Assembly (NCBI GenBank): GCA_003049485.1
Contig: PYST01000099.1
Coordinates: 50,172 to 114,171, forward strand
Length of the DNA: 64,000 nucleotides
From: Ophioceras dolichostomum
Lineage: Eukaryota; Ascomycota; Sordariomycetes; Magnaporthales; Ophioceraceae
Direction: 5' to 3'
Positions within the stretch are counted from its first letter, which is position 1. Every line of letters begins with the position of its first letter. Below are positions 11,293 to 22,298 of the stretch, piece by piece. The position numbers and the translations under genes were made by a program. Under the pieces are notes generated by a model that did no database searches, was not told where the DNA came from, and saw only the letters and a list, made by a program, of their open reading frames with translations.

Positions 11293-12637
11293 TTAGCCTT
11301 GCTCTCGCAACCTGGCCAGGGCCGTAGCGATCCCCTCGCCAAGCGGCTCGTCTCCTTGGCGGGCCGGAGCGTTGCGTGCCGCTGACGAGGAGGAGGACGT
11401 CGAGGATTGGCCACCCTTTGCCGAAGACGCTGCAGTCGCCTCGGCCATCCTCCGCGACTTTTCCAGCGCGGCCTGCAGCGCGACGTCTTCCTCGTCGTCA
11501 TAGGCCAAGTTGGGGTTCCACATCTGATTCCGGCCCGGCTTGTCGCTCTGGCTGCTCTGCTGCTGCTGGTTCTTCCGGCCGCCTAGAGCACTAGCAGCAG
11601 CGGGGGTGGTCCGTTTCTTGCCTCCTCCTCCACCGCTGCTCTTGGCTACTCGGAATGGCTCCTCGACGGCCTTGCACCAGCTCTTGACCTTGCGCTCGCC
11701 CCAGCCGCCCACAGAGGCGACCTGCTCCGGGTCGGCGTTGACAGCATTGCGCAGGCTGCCGAAGGTGCTGACGAGCGCAACGGCGTCGGCCTTGTTGATG
11801 CTCCGCGGGCTCGTCACGAACTCTACCAGCCGCTCGGCGTAGCCCGAGGCCTGCTGGCCCTTGATGGCGGCCGGCGACGCGTGCTCGTACGACTTGTACA
11901 GCTCCAGGTATCGAGCGGCCTCCTGGGCGGACCAGCAGAGCACGAGCGTGACGTTGTTGACCAGCGAGGTCTTGGACAGCTCACGCAGTGCGTCCTCGTG
12001 GTTCGGGATGTCTACCATCGTGAGCAGCACGCGCAGCTGGTACCGGCCTTGCAGGTTGCGGACCCGCGTGTAGATGTACTCCGGGTGGAGGCGGTGGTAT
12101 TTAAGGCTATTATCCCGTGGTTTCGTAATAGTCAGTCTCGGATGGCCCAAACACTTATGTTATAAAAGATCCCGACTGGAACAAAATCTACGCGGAAGAT
12201 GTGGTGTGGTGTGGTGGAAAATGCGGAGATTACCTCAGGAAGAGAGCACAGGTTGTGAGACCGAGGCCGTAGTCGGCCGGGATATCGCTGTACTCCCATG
12301 GTATGGACTTGACGAACTCCAGTACCGGGTTGTTCTTCTGCCTGGGAGAGACCAGGATCGAGGAGCCGGAACCTCTTGACGGAAGAGCCTGTGGCGTCGG
12401 CTGCACGATCTTGGGCCCGGTGGGAGCTGCCGCAGCCGATGATGAGTTCGCAGGCCTCTCGAGTCTCTGTGGCGCGGGCTGCTGGATGCGTTGCGGGGTC
12501 GGCTGCTGAACTGGAGCTGCCCTGGATTGCGGGGGCTGCGACTGTGGTGGTCGCTGAGCTTTTGAAGACGATGACGATGCGGCCGCGAGCGCCTGGATGA
12601 ACTCGGGGTCTGCTCCAAAGTCGTCGTCGTCGTCCAT
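11293..12637 (-). CDS. ERCC1/Rad10 nucleotide excision repair protein (405 aa)
   Basis: Non-catalytic partner of the XPF/Rad1 endonuclease. The heterodimer cuts 5' of bulky lesions in nucleotide excision repair and also acts in interstrand crosslink repair and single-strand annealing. Two exons, 12637-12234 and 12106-11293; a 127-bp intron (GTAATC...TAG) restores [18 protein letters not shown]. The N-terminal 95 residues are acidic, then Gln/Pro-rich and disordered. The central domain runs from [24 protein letters not shown] to [20 protein letters not shown], with the family's [18 protein letters not shown] tandem helix-hairpin-helix follows ([20 protein letters not shown], then [19 protein letters not shown]), which dimerises with XPF. 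A tail of about 110 residues contains [14 protein letters not shown]. Start: the ATG at 12637 ([11 protein letters not shown]) is the most likely; the frame stays open upstream to 12871. Confidence 0.92.
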
Positions 12638-14072
12638 ACTAGCCACTGTGCCAGTTGTAAGAATCTCCGAGCTCTCCTCCGAGGCTGCGTCCGAGGAAGA
12701 GCTGCAGGGAGAGATAGCTGCCAATGATGACGAAACTCGAGTGGGACCAGACCCGTGCAGGCAGGGGTTGCAGCCAATCGGGCAGCCAAGCTTCGAGACA
12801 GGGGCTATTCGACAAGGGCTTTCTTTCACTCTTTCCTGTTCGATAGGATTTTTCACATTCGTCGAAAACACCCGTTGCGCTGATTTCTGCCTATGTAGTT
12901 ACAAGGCTGTATGTCGGCAGGAATCAATGGCTACGTGCGCTGTTATCGGGGGTCCTGCGCCTTGCTCCTCATGTCGTGGAAGCTTCATCCCTTCTAATGC
13001 TAACCGAGAAGTCCAAGCTAGTCTGGGAACCCATTGACGAAGCCTGGGAGGAACATCATGGGGAGGAACATTTCCAGCCAGACGCAATGTCACTAAGCCA
13101 AGCTCTTCTATTTAGCCCTCTGAAATCCTCGCCCGCGATGTCCATGTCTCTCGGCTACTATCCGTCCCCGAGCGTGACTGGTGCATAATTGAATACCTAG
13201 ATAGGAGGCCACGTGAGCAAGTGGTCTCCTGAGCCGAGCTCCCAAGCATCAGTCCATCATGCCCCGAACTTCGGAGAATTTCCCGCGACAATTTATGGTG
13301 ATCCTTAAGATCTGATCTTTATAGCCGTTTGTTCAGACACGCTCACCTTCATTGAGTGGGAGGGCGCAGGTACCAGTTCTCGACAGAGCCTGCGGTGTAA
13401 TGTGGTGAATTGTCCTTTGTATTGTATTTCCGACCTATTCGCGTGTGCTTTACGTGGTCGCCTACCGTACGCGGCAGGTAACGCGGCACCAGATACAATA
13501 CAAAACACACTACAATACAATACATTGCAGGCCCTGGTTCTCGAGTATGAAGAGAAAAGCAAAAAGGGATGGATATCATAACGCTCCTAAATATGAGGGG
13601 GAAAAAATCCAGCCATACTCCACGTCAGGCAGCACGATCTAGCAAACCGCCCTATCCACACGCTAACAAGAAGGAAAGTTCAGACCTTGTCACCACCATC
13701 TGAGGCCTGGAAGTATCTAGGGAGGGAACTGTCTGGTCCAACTCTTTGTTTCCAGTATGTCGAAAGCCCGCCAGATCTTCGCCTAGGCCTCCTTGACACC
13801 ATGCCAAAATATTCTTGCTTGTACAACGATAGAGCAAAGGTAGGGATAGAAATAACAGTAGATGCGAAATAAAGCAGCTGGTGTCGTCAAAAGGGCTACA
13901 ACACGTAGACGTATAAAATCGGGCATGCCTCGTTGGTATCAAAAAGCTTAATAGGGGCGGGGAGTAATCAATCGCATATGAAAACACAGAAGTGTAGAGA
14001 AAAATTCCGAGGCGACAGGGGTCCGATACCGGGAGGCTAAGTTGCCCCCCTACAGCGAGCGGCCACGTGCCT
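12638..14072. other. intergenic holding MITE copy A
   Basis: Contains one 153-bp hAT-type MITE, listed separately. The remainder holds the ERCC1 promoter and the 3' flank of the gene at 14073. An open frame at 12976-13188 (70 codons) has no recognisable feature and was not called. Confidence 0.45.
13376..13544 (+). mobile_element. hAT-type MITE, copy A (153 bp) with 8-bp target duplication
   Basis: The element is 13384-13536. It begins CAGAGCCTGC and ends GCAGGCCCTG, so the termini are inverted repeats of the CAGRG type characteristic of hAT transposons. An identical 8-bp GTTCTCGA sits immediately outside both ends (13376-13383 and 13537-13544), the target-site duplication length expected for hAT. 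The element folds almost end to end, with internal TTTGTATTGTAT/ATACAATACAAA arms and a TACCGTACGCGGCAGG core. It has no coding capacity, so it must be non-autonomous. It shares the whole-length pattern with copy B near 16.3 kb; many of the differences are C/T or G/A transitions, as RIP or deamination would leave. Confidence 0.88.
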
Positions 14073-15683
14073 CTAGTCAAGGTCCTCACTCTGCAGGACG
14101 ACATCGAGATCCAAGTCGCTATCACTCAGCCTGCGCTCATCGGCCTCCGCGCCGCCGCCGGAGGCTGCTCCATAAGCGAGGGAATCGTGGATGGCGTAGA
14201 GTGCGCGCAACCACACGTCGAACACCATCTCGACCGGGCGGCGGAGCTCCTCGCTCGGCAAGAGCGGGTGGTCCTGGCCGTGGTGCCCATCGCCGTTGCC
14301 AACGTCGGAGAAGAGCAGCTGGCTGCGCAGACGCTCGTACGCTTCGATCATGGCCCATACCTGCAGCGAAGACACCTCAGCCGTCGATCGCTGGTGGGAC
14401 GGGTGATACTGACGGCGTCCAGACACGGCCGACGAGAGCTCACGAGTCAGCAGGTCGAGGCAGATCTGCAGGCTGAGGCTGTCCGGGGTCGGGGATGCCG
14501 CGGCGGAGGCGTGGGTGGTGGTGGTCGGGGAATGGCGCTGGAAAGCAGCAGACGCTTGTGTGGGTGATTGCAGCGGGCTGCTAAGTACCGGGTGGAAGTC
14601 GTGGTAGTCGTGGGGCTGGGAATTCGGGGCCGGTGAAAGCGGTGGCGAGAAGGACATCGGCTTGAAGTAGATGGTCTCCTCTTCGAATGAGACTAGCGTC
14701 CCGTCGTCGTCGGAGGACGTCGCGGGGGAGTCCGAACTCTCTAGCGATGGCCGTGGTGGTGACGCGTCTCCGGGGGCCGAGATGGACTCGGTGCGCACCA
14801 ATCCATCGAAGCTGTGTTGTCGGCGAAGCTTTGGGAGGCCATAGTCCTCCTGCCGCGATGGAGGCGGCTCTGAATGCGACTCGGTGAGGATAGAGTTGCG
14901 CGACTGAAGAAGCGCTCTGTATTCCTCCGCGAGCCGCTCCGCGCTTTGCACTTCTTCGTGCTTGTGTTGCTGCACGGGTTGCGGCAGAGAATGTTGAACA
15001 GTTTGTTGCGCTGGCTGCTGCGCGTGGGCGCTCGTGGGGAGGGCAGGCACGGGGCACGCATGGATGGCGTGCTCGAGCTGACCTATGGCCAAGACTGGCG
15101 TCTTTGCGCGTCTCCTCATCCTACCAGATGAGTTAGCCGGTGCGAGCGAGCCTGGTGGCTTGCTGTTGCTGTCGTTGTCCTTCGAGGGCCGCTGCGGGTT
15201 GGAACCGCCGGCGAGGAGATGCGCCAGTTCGGGCACCACTCTGGGAGGAGAGGGTTGTATGTCGTTTTTGTGGTGGTCGTTGCAGCTCCTGAGAAGGGGG
15301 AACGCCCTTGGATGTTGCATACAGGACTTGTCCAGGGCGCACAGGAACCCGCTCCTCCGGAGGTATTCCGCCCATTTGGAGTCGCTAAGATCTGGGGGGC
15401 GAGGTATGGGCAGGGGAGCCGGCGGCGGCGGCGGGTGTGCCTGTCTCACTGCCAATTTGTTCGCGCCGGCGGGTTTGTTTTCCATAGATTTGTCGTCTTT
15501 TGACGCGCCTGATCCGGGCCGCTTGGCCGCGTCGTTCTTCTGCTGCTTCGAGCTCGACTTCTGCAGCCTCTTCCTCAGCCGGGTGCCCCCCTGAGTGGCT
15601 CCCTGGCTCGCCTCATGCTGAGTGGTAGGAGGAGGAGGGCGAGAGGTGGCCAATGACGGCCCTCTGTGTTGAAACAGGGCCAT
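14073..15683 (-). CDS. conserved fungal low-complexity protein (536 aa)
   Basis: No function recognised. Single exon; ATG at 15683 with AACA just upstream. The N-terminus is basic and Gln/Ser/Pro-rich. At about residues 95-155 there is a more ordered block (PDLSDSKWAEYLRRSGFLCA ... RVVPELAHLLAGGS) containing Trp, Tyr and three Cys. The middle is a long Ser/Pro/His-rich disordered part with acidic patches (SPATSSDDDGTLVSFEEETI). The C-terminal 130 residues look globular and helical (SLQICLDLLTRELSSAVSGR, then SLQVWAMIEAYERLRSQLLF and VEMVFDVWLRALYAIHDSLA). I believe this C-terminal pattern recurs in uncharacterised Sordariomycete proteins, but that is from memory. MITEs lie on both sides of the gene. 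Confidence 0.7.
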   Translation of the reverse strand: MALFQHRGPSLATSRPPPPTTQHEASQGATQGGTRLRKRLQKSSSKQQKNDAAKRPGSGASKDDKSMENKPAGANKLAVRQAHPPPPPAPLPIPRPPDLSDSKWAEYLRRSGFLCALDKSCMQHPRAFPLLRSCNDHHKNDIQPSPPRVVPELAHLLAGGSNPQRPSKDNDSNSKPPGSLAPANSSGRMRRRAKTPVLAIGQLEHAIHACPVPALPTSAHAQQPAQQTVQHSLPQPVQQHKHEEVQSAERLAEEYRALLQSRNSILTESHSEPPPSRQEDYGLPKLRRQHSFDGLVRTESISAPGDASPPRPSLESSDSPATSSDDDGTLVSFEEETIYFKPMSFSPPLSPAPNSQPHDYHDFHPVLSSPLQSPTQASAAFQRHSPTTTTHASAAASPTPDSLSLQICLDLLTRELSSAVSGRRQYHPSHQRSTAEVSSLQVWAMIEAYERLRSQLLFSDVGNGDGHHGQDHPLLPSEELRRPVEMVFDVWLRALYAIHDSLAYGAASGGGAEADERRLSDSDLDLDVVLQSEDLD

Positions 15684-18284
15684 TGTTTATTTTCGGCGTT
15701 GCGGCATGCAATTTAGGCGACAGAATGGCACTTGTGATAATATCGCACGGAGTTTTGGGTAATGTTTGAATCTGATGGGAGGCGGGTGAAGCTGGTATCA
15801 TATAAGCCCCTTATTAACGAATCGGGAAAGATGACGTTGATTGAGCAACAAGAATAAGAATGATGAGAGATCGAATCAAAGGAGCAAGTGCCCAAGGAAT
15901 TTTAGTTGCAGGGTGTAGGTGCATTCCACTGAGAAGTTAGGCTAGCGAATATCGTATTGGAGGAGGAGTTGCACGATTTTTATGGGAATCGACGCTGACA
16001 TGGGCGACGAGCAGCTCGAGGAGGCAACGGCCATACCAAAACCGGATTTCCTGATTGTGCTTGGAGGGCGGTCAGGTGTGGTGCGTTGGTAGGGACGGTG
16101 TGGCTGGCCAGCTTTCTTGCAGGCACCACCATGCACGAGTAACCCGATGGTTCCCTGATCTGGCCTATGACCTCAAAGAAAACAAGAGGTATCCATTCAG
16201 CATGACCAAGAGCCTATTCCTAGGATTGGATCCCAGAACTGGAAGGGCAAGAAAGCATAGCTGCCCGCCTCCGTATCCGGAAAAGCTCGAGCGGTCATAG
16301 CTCTGAAGAGTGTCACTATCCTTGGGAGCAGAGCCTGCAATGTAATGTAGGTATTTTGTATTGTATTTTCGACTTATCTGCGTGTGCTCTGCGCGGTATT
16401 ATACCGTACGCGGCAGGTAACGCGGTACCAGATACAATACAAAACATGGTACAATACAATACATTGCAGGCCCTGCTTGGGAGATTTCTGGCCCTGTGAG
16501 CTTCTGCACCATATTCCGCACTGAGCTGACTGTTCCCGGGCTGAACTGGAAGTTCAAGGATGTTGCGTCGAGCTTGCGGAAGCTGACGACGCACTTGCGC
16601 TGATAGAAAGCAGAGACCGTTGAGACTTTGGGGAAGATACAATAGTAAAGAAGAGGCCTTTTAGCATGCTAGGCCTTCGCTTGATAGGAAACGGCTGGGG
16701 AGGGCTGGGACGAGGGTATGAGAAGCGGGTGCATGCGCATCGTGCAGCTTGCAGAAGCGCATGCTGCCAATCCGCATTTCCCGTGTGCTCCCTAGGTACA
16801 GACAAGAGTAGAGCAGAGTGGAGACGGCTTGGTTAAAGTGACTGATGCAGCCTCGCGCGATCTGACGATGCCATTTTTATCTCTGAATGGAATGAGAGAC
16901 GTCTTCGACTTTAGCCGGCCACGAGGTCTCTCCGACCCCTCGGAGCAGCTGTCGGAGAGAACTCGTGCGGGGAAAAGGCCGTTCGCGGGCGTGTGTGTGT
17001 TTCAGAATCCCGTGCCAGGCAGCATCGAGGCAGATAGCGGCCGTCGTTCTTGCGGCCTGCCATTGATGGGGATAAGGCACGGCTTGCTGTGCTCCAGGAA
17101 CGGGGACAAGCAGCACGGCCGAAGCTGTGTGACGGGACGAAAACAACGACCAGCGACTAGAAGGGTGGGTGGTCGATAGTGGCTCCGTGGCCGAGAGGGG
17201 CCAGCCGGTAAGGCCTAGCATAGGATCTCAGAATACGGAAGGGGATTGCTCGTGTCGAGAGCAGGCTATCGAAAAAGAACAGCTCGCAGGTGGGCTGCTT
17301 TTAGATACAATTGGCGGAGCTCGTATCTGCAGTCCGTCTGGGTGGAGTCTGGATTCAATATTTAGGTTGGAAGGGCTGGGCCACACCGGAGTTGATCATT
17401 GGGAGGTGGTTATGTGGCTGCTGTCAGTGGTAAACCATTCATGTGCCCTGAAGGATCCACCCCCCAACCACATTTCTAGGCGGACTTGTCAAGAAGGCTT
17501 GTCTACTATCTTGCACCGGCTACTCCTATGGCCTGCCTCGGATATCTCACTATTTTATGCTCTCGTTCTCTGAGAATTGACGAGAGACGAACTCAATCAT
17601 GCTCTCACTTTCAGATGCCAGTGGGTTTTTGCACATGCCGAAACACCGACAGGCAAGTTTGGGTTCCATCGGGCCTAGTTGAACTCAAAAACAGACTACA
17701 TGTACCGGGCAAGCTCGGCGGCGAAGTATCGTCTATCCGGTTTGCAGTTTTCGAAAAAAAAAAAAAATTGACCAGCGACTTCAGCCGAAGAATTGCATTC
17801 ACCCTAAGAGGACTTGGAAAGGTCTCGATCCTTACTGCCACGTTTGGCAGCGGTCGGTGTCGGCGGCGACCAACTGATGTCGTTGCTAATGCTGTGTGAC
17901 TTCACACCAGGCACAATCGAGGGCACGGTACGGGGTGATGTTTGGGCTGCTTGGGGGCTGGGCGGGCCGCACCAGGGGGCCCTTTGAACTTGTGAACATG
18001 GATACGATGACATCACATTGCCAACGACCAGCAATTGTTCTCCAAAAATCGTCATTGAACTTAAGAGCTCCCCATGCTGAGCATGCCCCTTCTCCTCCTG
18101 CAGATGCTGTCTCATCTCGTTTCTCTTTATTGTCGCGACCTCTTTCGAAAAAAGATCCAAAGCTGGCCAATTAGCTCCAAGTTGTAGTCATGGAGTGTTT
18201 TTGACATCAGACTTCTTTCATTCTCTTAGAAGCGTGCCCGGTCGTCCAGACAGGACCGTGTCGCGATTTTGCATCACCGCAACA
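15684..18284. other. intergenic holding MITE copy B
   Basis: Promoter of the 14.1-kb gene, then about 2.3 kb with no supportable gene. The 147-bp MITE copy B lies at 16329-16475. A 14-base A run occurs at 17755-17768. Frames near 16.8-17.9 kb lack codon bias and motifs. Confidence 0.45.
16321..16483 (+). mobile_element. hAT-type MITE, copy B (147 bp) with 8-bp target duplication
   Basis: The element is 16329-16475, starting CAGAGCCTGCAATG and ending CATTGCAGGCCCTG. The perfect 8-bp direct repeat CTTGGGAG flanks it at 16321-16328 and 16476-16483. It carries the same internal TTTTGTATTGTAT/ATACAATACAAAA inverted arms and the same TACCGTACGCGGCAGGTAACGCGGTACC core as copy A. It is six bases shorter, mostly from a gap near the left arm. 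No open frame. The presence of two copies with different, perfect target duplications shows separate insertions. Confidence 0.9.
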
Positions 18285-21200
18285 ATGAATATGAACACAG
18301 CCACTGTCTCTTTGGCTGCGATGCCTACCGTTGTGTCGACCCTGGTAACACATGTATGACTCCACCTCTTCCCTCCCCAGTTCACATCCGGGAATGACGA
18401 ACGGAGGACGGCAACCAGGCAGGTCGGGTCGTCAATTAGGATCTAGAGCGAACAGCGCTGACAACCCCTGATTTTTGACCTTTGCCTTGACGCCGAACAG
18501 TACCTGAACCGTAAACCCCTCAGGCATCGACCGACAGCCCATCTCAGCTACGATGAAGGTCTCCATCTCATCCGGTCCTTCCTGACCTTCGCATCGCACC
18601 ACACCGTTGAGGAGCTTCAAGCATTCACGGGGCAATGGGTTCCTCATCCGCAGTGGGTCAAGGTCGAGGAGGTTAAGGTTCCGGACGACCAGCTGTCCCG
18701 TGCCGCGACCCTGCTTGCGGAGCAGCTTGGCACGGAGGGCATCCGAAGGGTCGGCGGCCAGAAATGGTGGCAATGGCGGAAGCCGAAGAGCCCGCTCAAG
18801 GCCGAGTGGATCGAGATGCGCACCGACTACCATCTGAGGAAGAAGTCCGGCGAGAAGTCACGCCGTGTGATGCTCTACGTCCATGGCGGAGCGTTTTATT
18901 TTGGTTCAGTTGATGAACATCGCTATCAGCTCCAACGGCATGCACGCAAGCTGAAAGCGCGCGTGATCGCGCCGAGGTACCGCTTGGCTCCGCAGTTCCC
19001 CTTTCCCTGTGGTCTGCAGGACTGCCTGGCCACGTACCTCCACCTGCTGGCCTCGGGTCAGGAGCCGAACACAATCATTCTGGCAGGCGATTCAGCCGGC
19101 GGCGGCATGGTGATGGCGCTCCTGGTCATGCTACGCGATCGCGGTGTCCCACTGCCAGCTGGCGCGGTGCTTATCAGCCCCTGGGTCGACCTCACTCACT
19201 CGTTTCCCAGCGTTGCTTGCGCCTCCTCGTTTGACTATATCCCCCAGTGCGGCTTCCACCACAAGCCATCGGAGGCTTGGCCTCCGCCGACGAGTGCTCA
19301 GCTGAAGGAGATGAAAACCCTTACCCTGAGCACGAAGAAGGTTGATTCTAGTATGGCTTCCAAGCACTGATATGTGCTGCTTCTACAAACAGCCCTAGAT
19401 CCTCGGCTAACGATCATGTACGATTTGAAGAAACGAGCGAGAGGACTGAAGTCACCGCGACTGTCGGCAACGAGACTTTACTATCCATCGTCATCGACGG
19501 TAAATCGGTTGAGCTCCACGAACAGATTCAGGTGAGCCGCCCAATGAGCCATTGTGAGTGGAGTGCAGGTATTCACACCCCCACACCGCATAGATGTACA
19601 CAACGAACGACCTTCTGTCGCATCCTCTCGTGAGCCCGATCATGCAGCCGACGCTCGGCGGACTCCCGCCCCTGTTCATCATGGTCGGTGGTGGTGAGGT
19701 GCTGCGAGACGAGCAGATCTACCTCGCCCATAAATGTGCCGATCCGAACAAGTACCTGCCGTCTGAATTAGTGCTCGATGACACGGCGAGGGCGGCCATC
19801 GAGCAGTTCAAGCCGACCGATGTCTATCTGCAGGTCTGGGACGACCTGTGCCACGTCGGGCCAACCCTGAGCTTCACCCGCCCGGCGAAGTACATGTATC
19901 GCTCGGTCGCGCAGTTCAGCGCCTGGGCTCTGGCTGTACGTGGCTTTGGTGAAGTTTTGCTCTTGCAGGGGTAAAATGACTCGTAAGCTAACTAAATCCG
20001 TTACACATAGCATGCTCAACGTACCGAGATCGATATCCTGGACGACGACGACATCTCAGTTATCTCAGTCTCGGGGTCTGACACGGACGAGACGCCTCCT
20101 GTTTCTCCGGTTAGTTGCAGGACTACCACAAGCAACCCTTCTTCTGATAATCAGGACTAACCGTCCACCTCCAGACCGAACCTACCCGTGCTGGGCCTTC
20201 TGGGGAAGAGAAAGGCTCCCAGAAGACGGCGAAGATCGGCAAGGCCGGCGACCCCCTACCGCCATTCAAGTCACACATGATCCGGCAGAGGGTGAGCCGC
20301 CATGGTGACATATTCCCCCTTGAGCCAGCATCGGAGCTACCGGGGTGCTGCCAGGATCGTAACCTGATCGGGTGCCCCAAGGAAGGACCCGTCAGTAAGT
20401 GGCTTGAGGCCAAAAGTCAGTGGAACAGCAAGTACTCTGGCAGCAGCAAAAGCGTCCACAAGAAGCGTCTCAAAGCCTCGGCTGTCGGCTTTGAGACTTT
20501 TGGAGACGGGGAGTGTCCGCCACCGAGCGCTGTGGCCGGCCGCCGTATAATCGGCGCCGTCGAAGTTTCAGAGAAGAAACGCACTCGCAGCATGGGCCTG
20601 TCGCTTTGGGCTCTGTGGGGCTCCAAGCACGACCAGATGACCGTCGTGCGCGAGCAGCAAGCGGAGAAGCAGCCTGAGACGAAGACGCCTGGCCCCGACG
20701 TGGGGGCTGGTGCACGAGCGTTCAGCGATCTGCAAGATCAGGATCCCATTGGCGCTCCATCACCGTTGCCCAGTCCTGGAGAGGTCAGGAGAAGGTTCGT
20801 CCGCGACGAGAATCAGGTCGAATCGGCGGCGTCAACGGAGGGCGATGGTGGAGTAGAAGAGAACACGCCGGTTGCTCACCTGATTGCGATGAGGCGTGAG
20901 AAAGAGGCAAACGCGGAGGCCACTGCTGCTGCCGCCGCCAAGAATGACGGGCTCCTGACGCCCGGATTCCTTCCAGAGACGGGCACTACGGGGAAACGGC
21001 CCTATATGGGCGGAATCTCGCTACCCTTCACTTTGCGTAAGGAAGCGGACACTGCCAGTATGCTCACTCTGACATCCGCGATAGAGTCATCGGGAGGCCC
21101 GACCACCCGGCCCATGAGCCCCGCTACTACGACACACTCGAAGGAGAAAACGAGCGAGGGCGAGCAGGGTGATGAGAATAAGCAGCAAGAGCAGCCTGAA

Positions 21201-21389
21201 GTGGAGGACCAGGAAACGCCCACCGCGGACTCTGCGAAGGACTTCAAGGCTGAGGCACTCGATGCCGCCACCCCACTGTCGCCCGGGCTCTTCCACACGC
21301 CCCTCTCGTCGCCTGGAGAGTCGCGGCCGCATCTGGAGAGATTCATCACCGCCGAGGAGGACCTACCACATGCCGCCACGAGCAGCTAA
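18285..21389 (+). CDS. alpha/beta hydrolase fold-3 (HSL-family) esterase with long C-terminal tail (888 aa)
   Basis: A hormone-sensitive-lipase-type carboxylester hydrolase; the substrate is unknown (steryl or short-chain esters are possible by family). Six exons: 18285-18344, 18501-19350, 19431-19531, 19594-19935, 20011-20109 and 20175-21389. Introns are 156, 80, 62, 75 and 65 bp, and all reading phases agree. Motifs in order: YLNRKPLRHRPTAHLSYDEG near the N-terminus; oxyanion-hole LYVHGGAFYFGS; nucleophile GDSAGGG; ISPWVDLTHS; GGGEVLRDEQ with the probable acid; and WDDLCHVGPTLSFTRPAKYM with the probable catalytic His. The last 400 residues are disordered and start with HMIRQRVSRHGDIFPLEPAS. 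The 19351-19430 intron uses a less common AAG acceptor, but it has a consensus GGCTAAC branch and is the only phase-compatible choice I found. Apparently intact. Confidence 0.85.
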
Positions 21390-21839
21390 ATGCAAGCATA
21401 TCACGATATATCCTCGCGCATTCCTAGTCCGCTCTTACCCCCACGCACTACACACTCGCTGAACACATTTCTCCCTTGTCATCGGATTGGGTATAATCAT
21501 TTCCGAAGGGAGATTCACCCTCTTCTCTTTGTCCGCCTAGAATATGGAACACTGGCTTTTGCTTTCTCCCTCTTCCTGTACAGTACATTTCATACTGGAG
21601 ACACGGCACTTTCCCGAGTTATTCACAATTAGAATACAATGCCAAATTTGGGTATTTCATACATGGACGGCAAAATTGGCCACGAATGAGGTGCCCTCGA
21701 GGGGGCCCCTCCTGTGTTTGCTGCCCGCGGCAACGCGCGTTGTCCCCACACAATCTCGTCTCGACTGGGGGACGAAGGAGGGAAGACAGCCGCGGCAAAC
21801 GAGGCCGCCAGCACCCATATCTTCGTCCAGTCACTCGAT
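21390..21839. other. intergenic between convergent genes
   Basis: The 3' flanks of the esterase (+) and mL41 (-). Nothing else seen. Confidence 0.5.
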
Positions 21840-22298
21840 CTAGTCGAATCCGTTCTCGGCCTTCCACCTGCTCAGGTAAAGCTGTGGACTCCTCGGGCCA
21901 ATGGAGTCCCCTGTGTCCCGGTAATCGCCAAACTTGGGCTTCACCGTCTTGGCAACGAATGGGGTGAGCTGTATGCGCGATGACCGCGATGGCAGCGGTA
22001 AAAAGCGAGTCAGCCAACCATTTCCAACTGACCGACCGATCGGTCGTTCGTGACCTTCGCCAAACAATGCGGTAGGGAGAGCAAAGATTGGAACGGGTGG
22101 ACAACAAACCTTGCAATCTGCCAGCCCAGCAGGGACGACGTACGTCCTCACTTTTGCCAACTCGATTATGTAGCCTCCGTGCTTGGTGTGCCGTCCCATG
22201 GAGCCTGACCCCGTGCCCTTGTAGAAGCCCTTGTTCACATCTTTGGTGGTCAGGCGGGCTTTGCGGTAGGCCGCCTGCAGCAAGTTGGTCGGTCTCAT
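21840..22298 (-). CDS. mitochondrial large-subunit ribosomal protein mL41 (MRPL27 type, 105 aa)
   Basis: A component of the mitochondrial 54S/39S ribosomal large subunit, encoded in the nucleus and imported. Two exons, 22298-22110 and 21968-21840; the 141-bp intron (GTTTGT...CAG) lies in phase 0. Splicing joins YVVPAGLADCK to LTPFVAKTVKPKFG, the conserved central junction of the family. Other landmarks are KARLTTKDVNKGFYKGTGSG and the C-terminal LYLSRWKAENGFD. The N-terminus (MRPTNLLQAAYRKARL) is basic and lacks acidic residues, as expected for a matrix protein. The length is close to that of other fungal mL41 proteins. It is transcribed divergently from UTP14. Confidence 0.88.
   Translation of the reverse strand: MRPTNLLQAAYRKARLTTKDVNKGFYKGTGSGSMGRHTKHGGYIIELAKVRTYVVPAGLADCKVCCPPVPIFALPTALFGEGHERPIGRSVGNGWLTRFLPLPSRSSRIQLTPFVAKTVKPKFGDYRDTGDSIGPRSPQLYLSRWKAENGFD

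Noticed and set aside
12976..13188. 70-codon frame between ERCC1 and MITE copy A
   Set aside because: Short, no motif, and no clear promoter or conservation argument.
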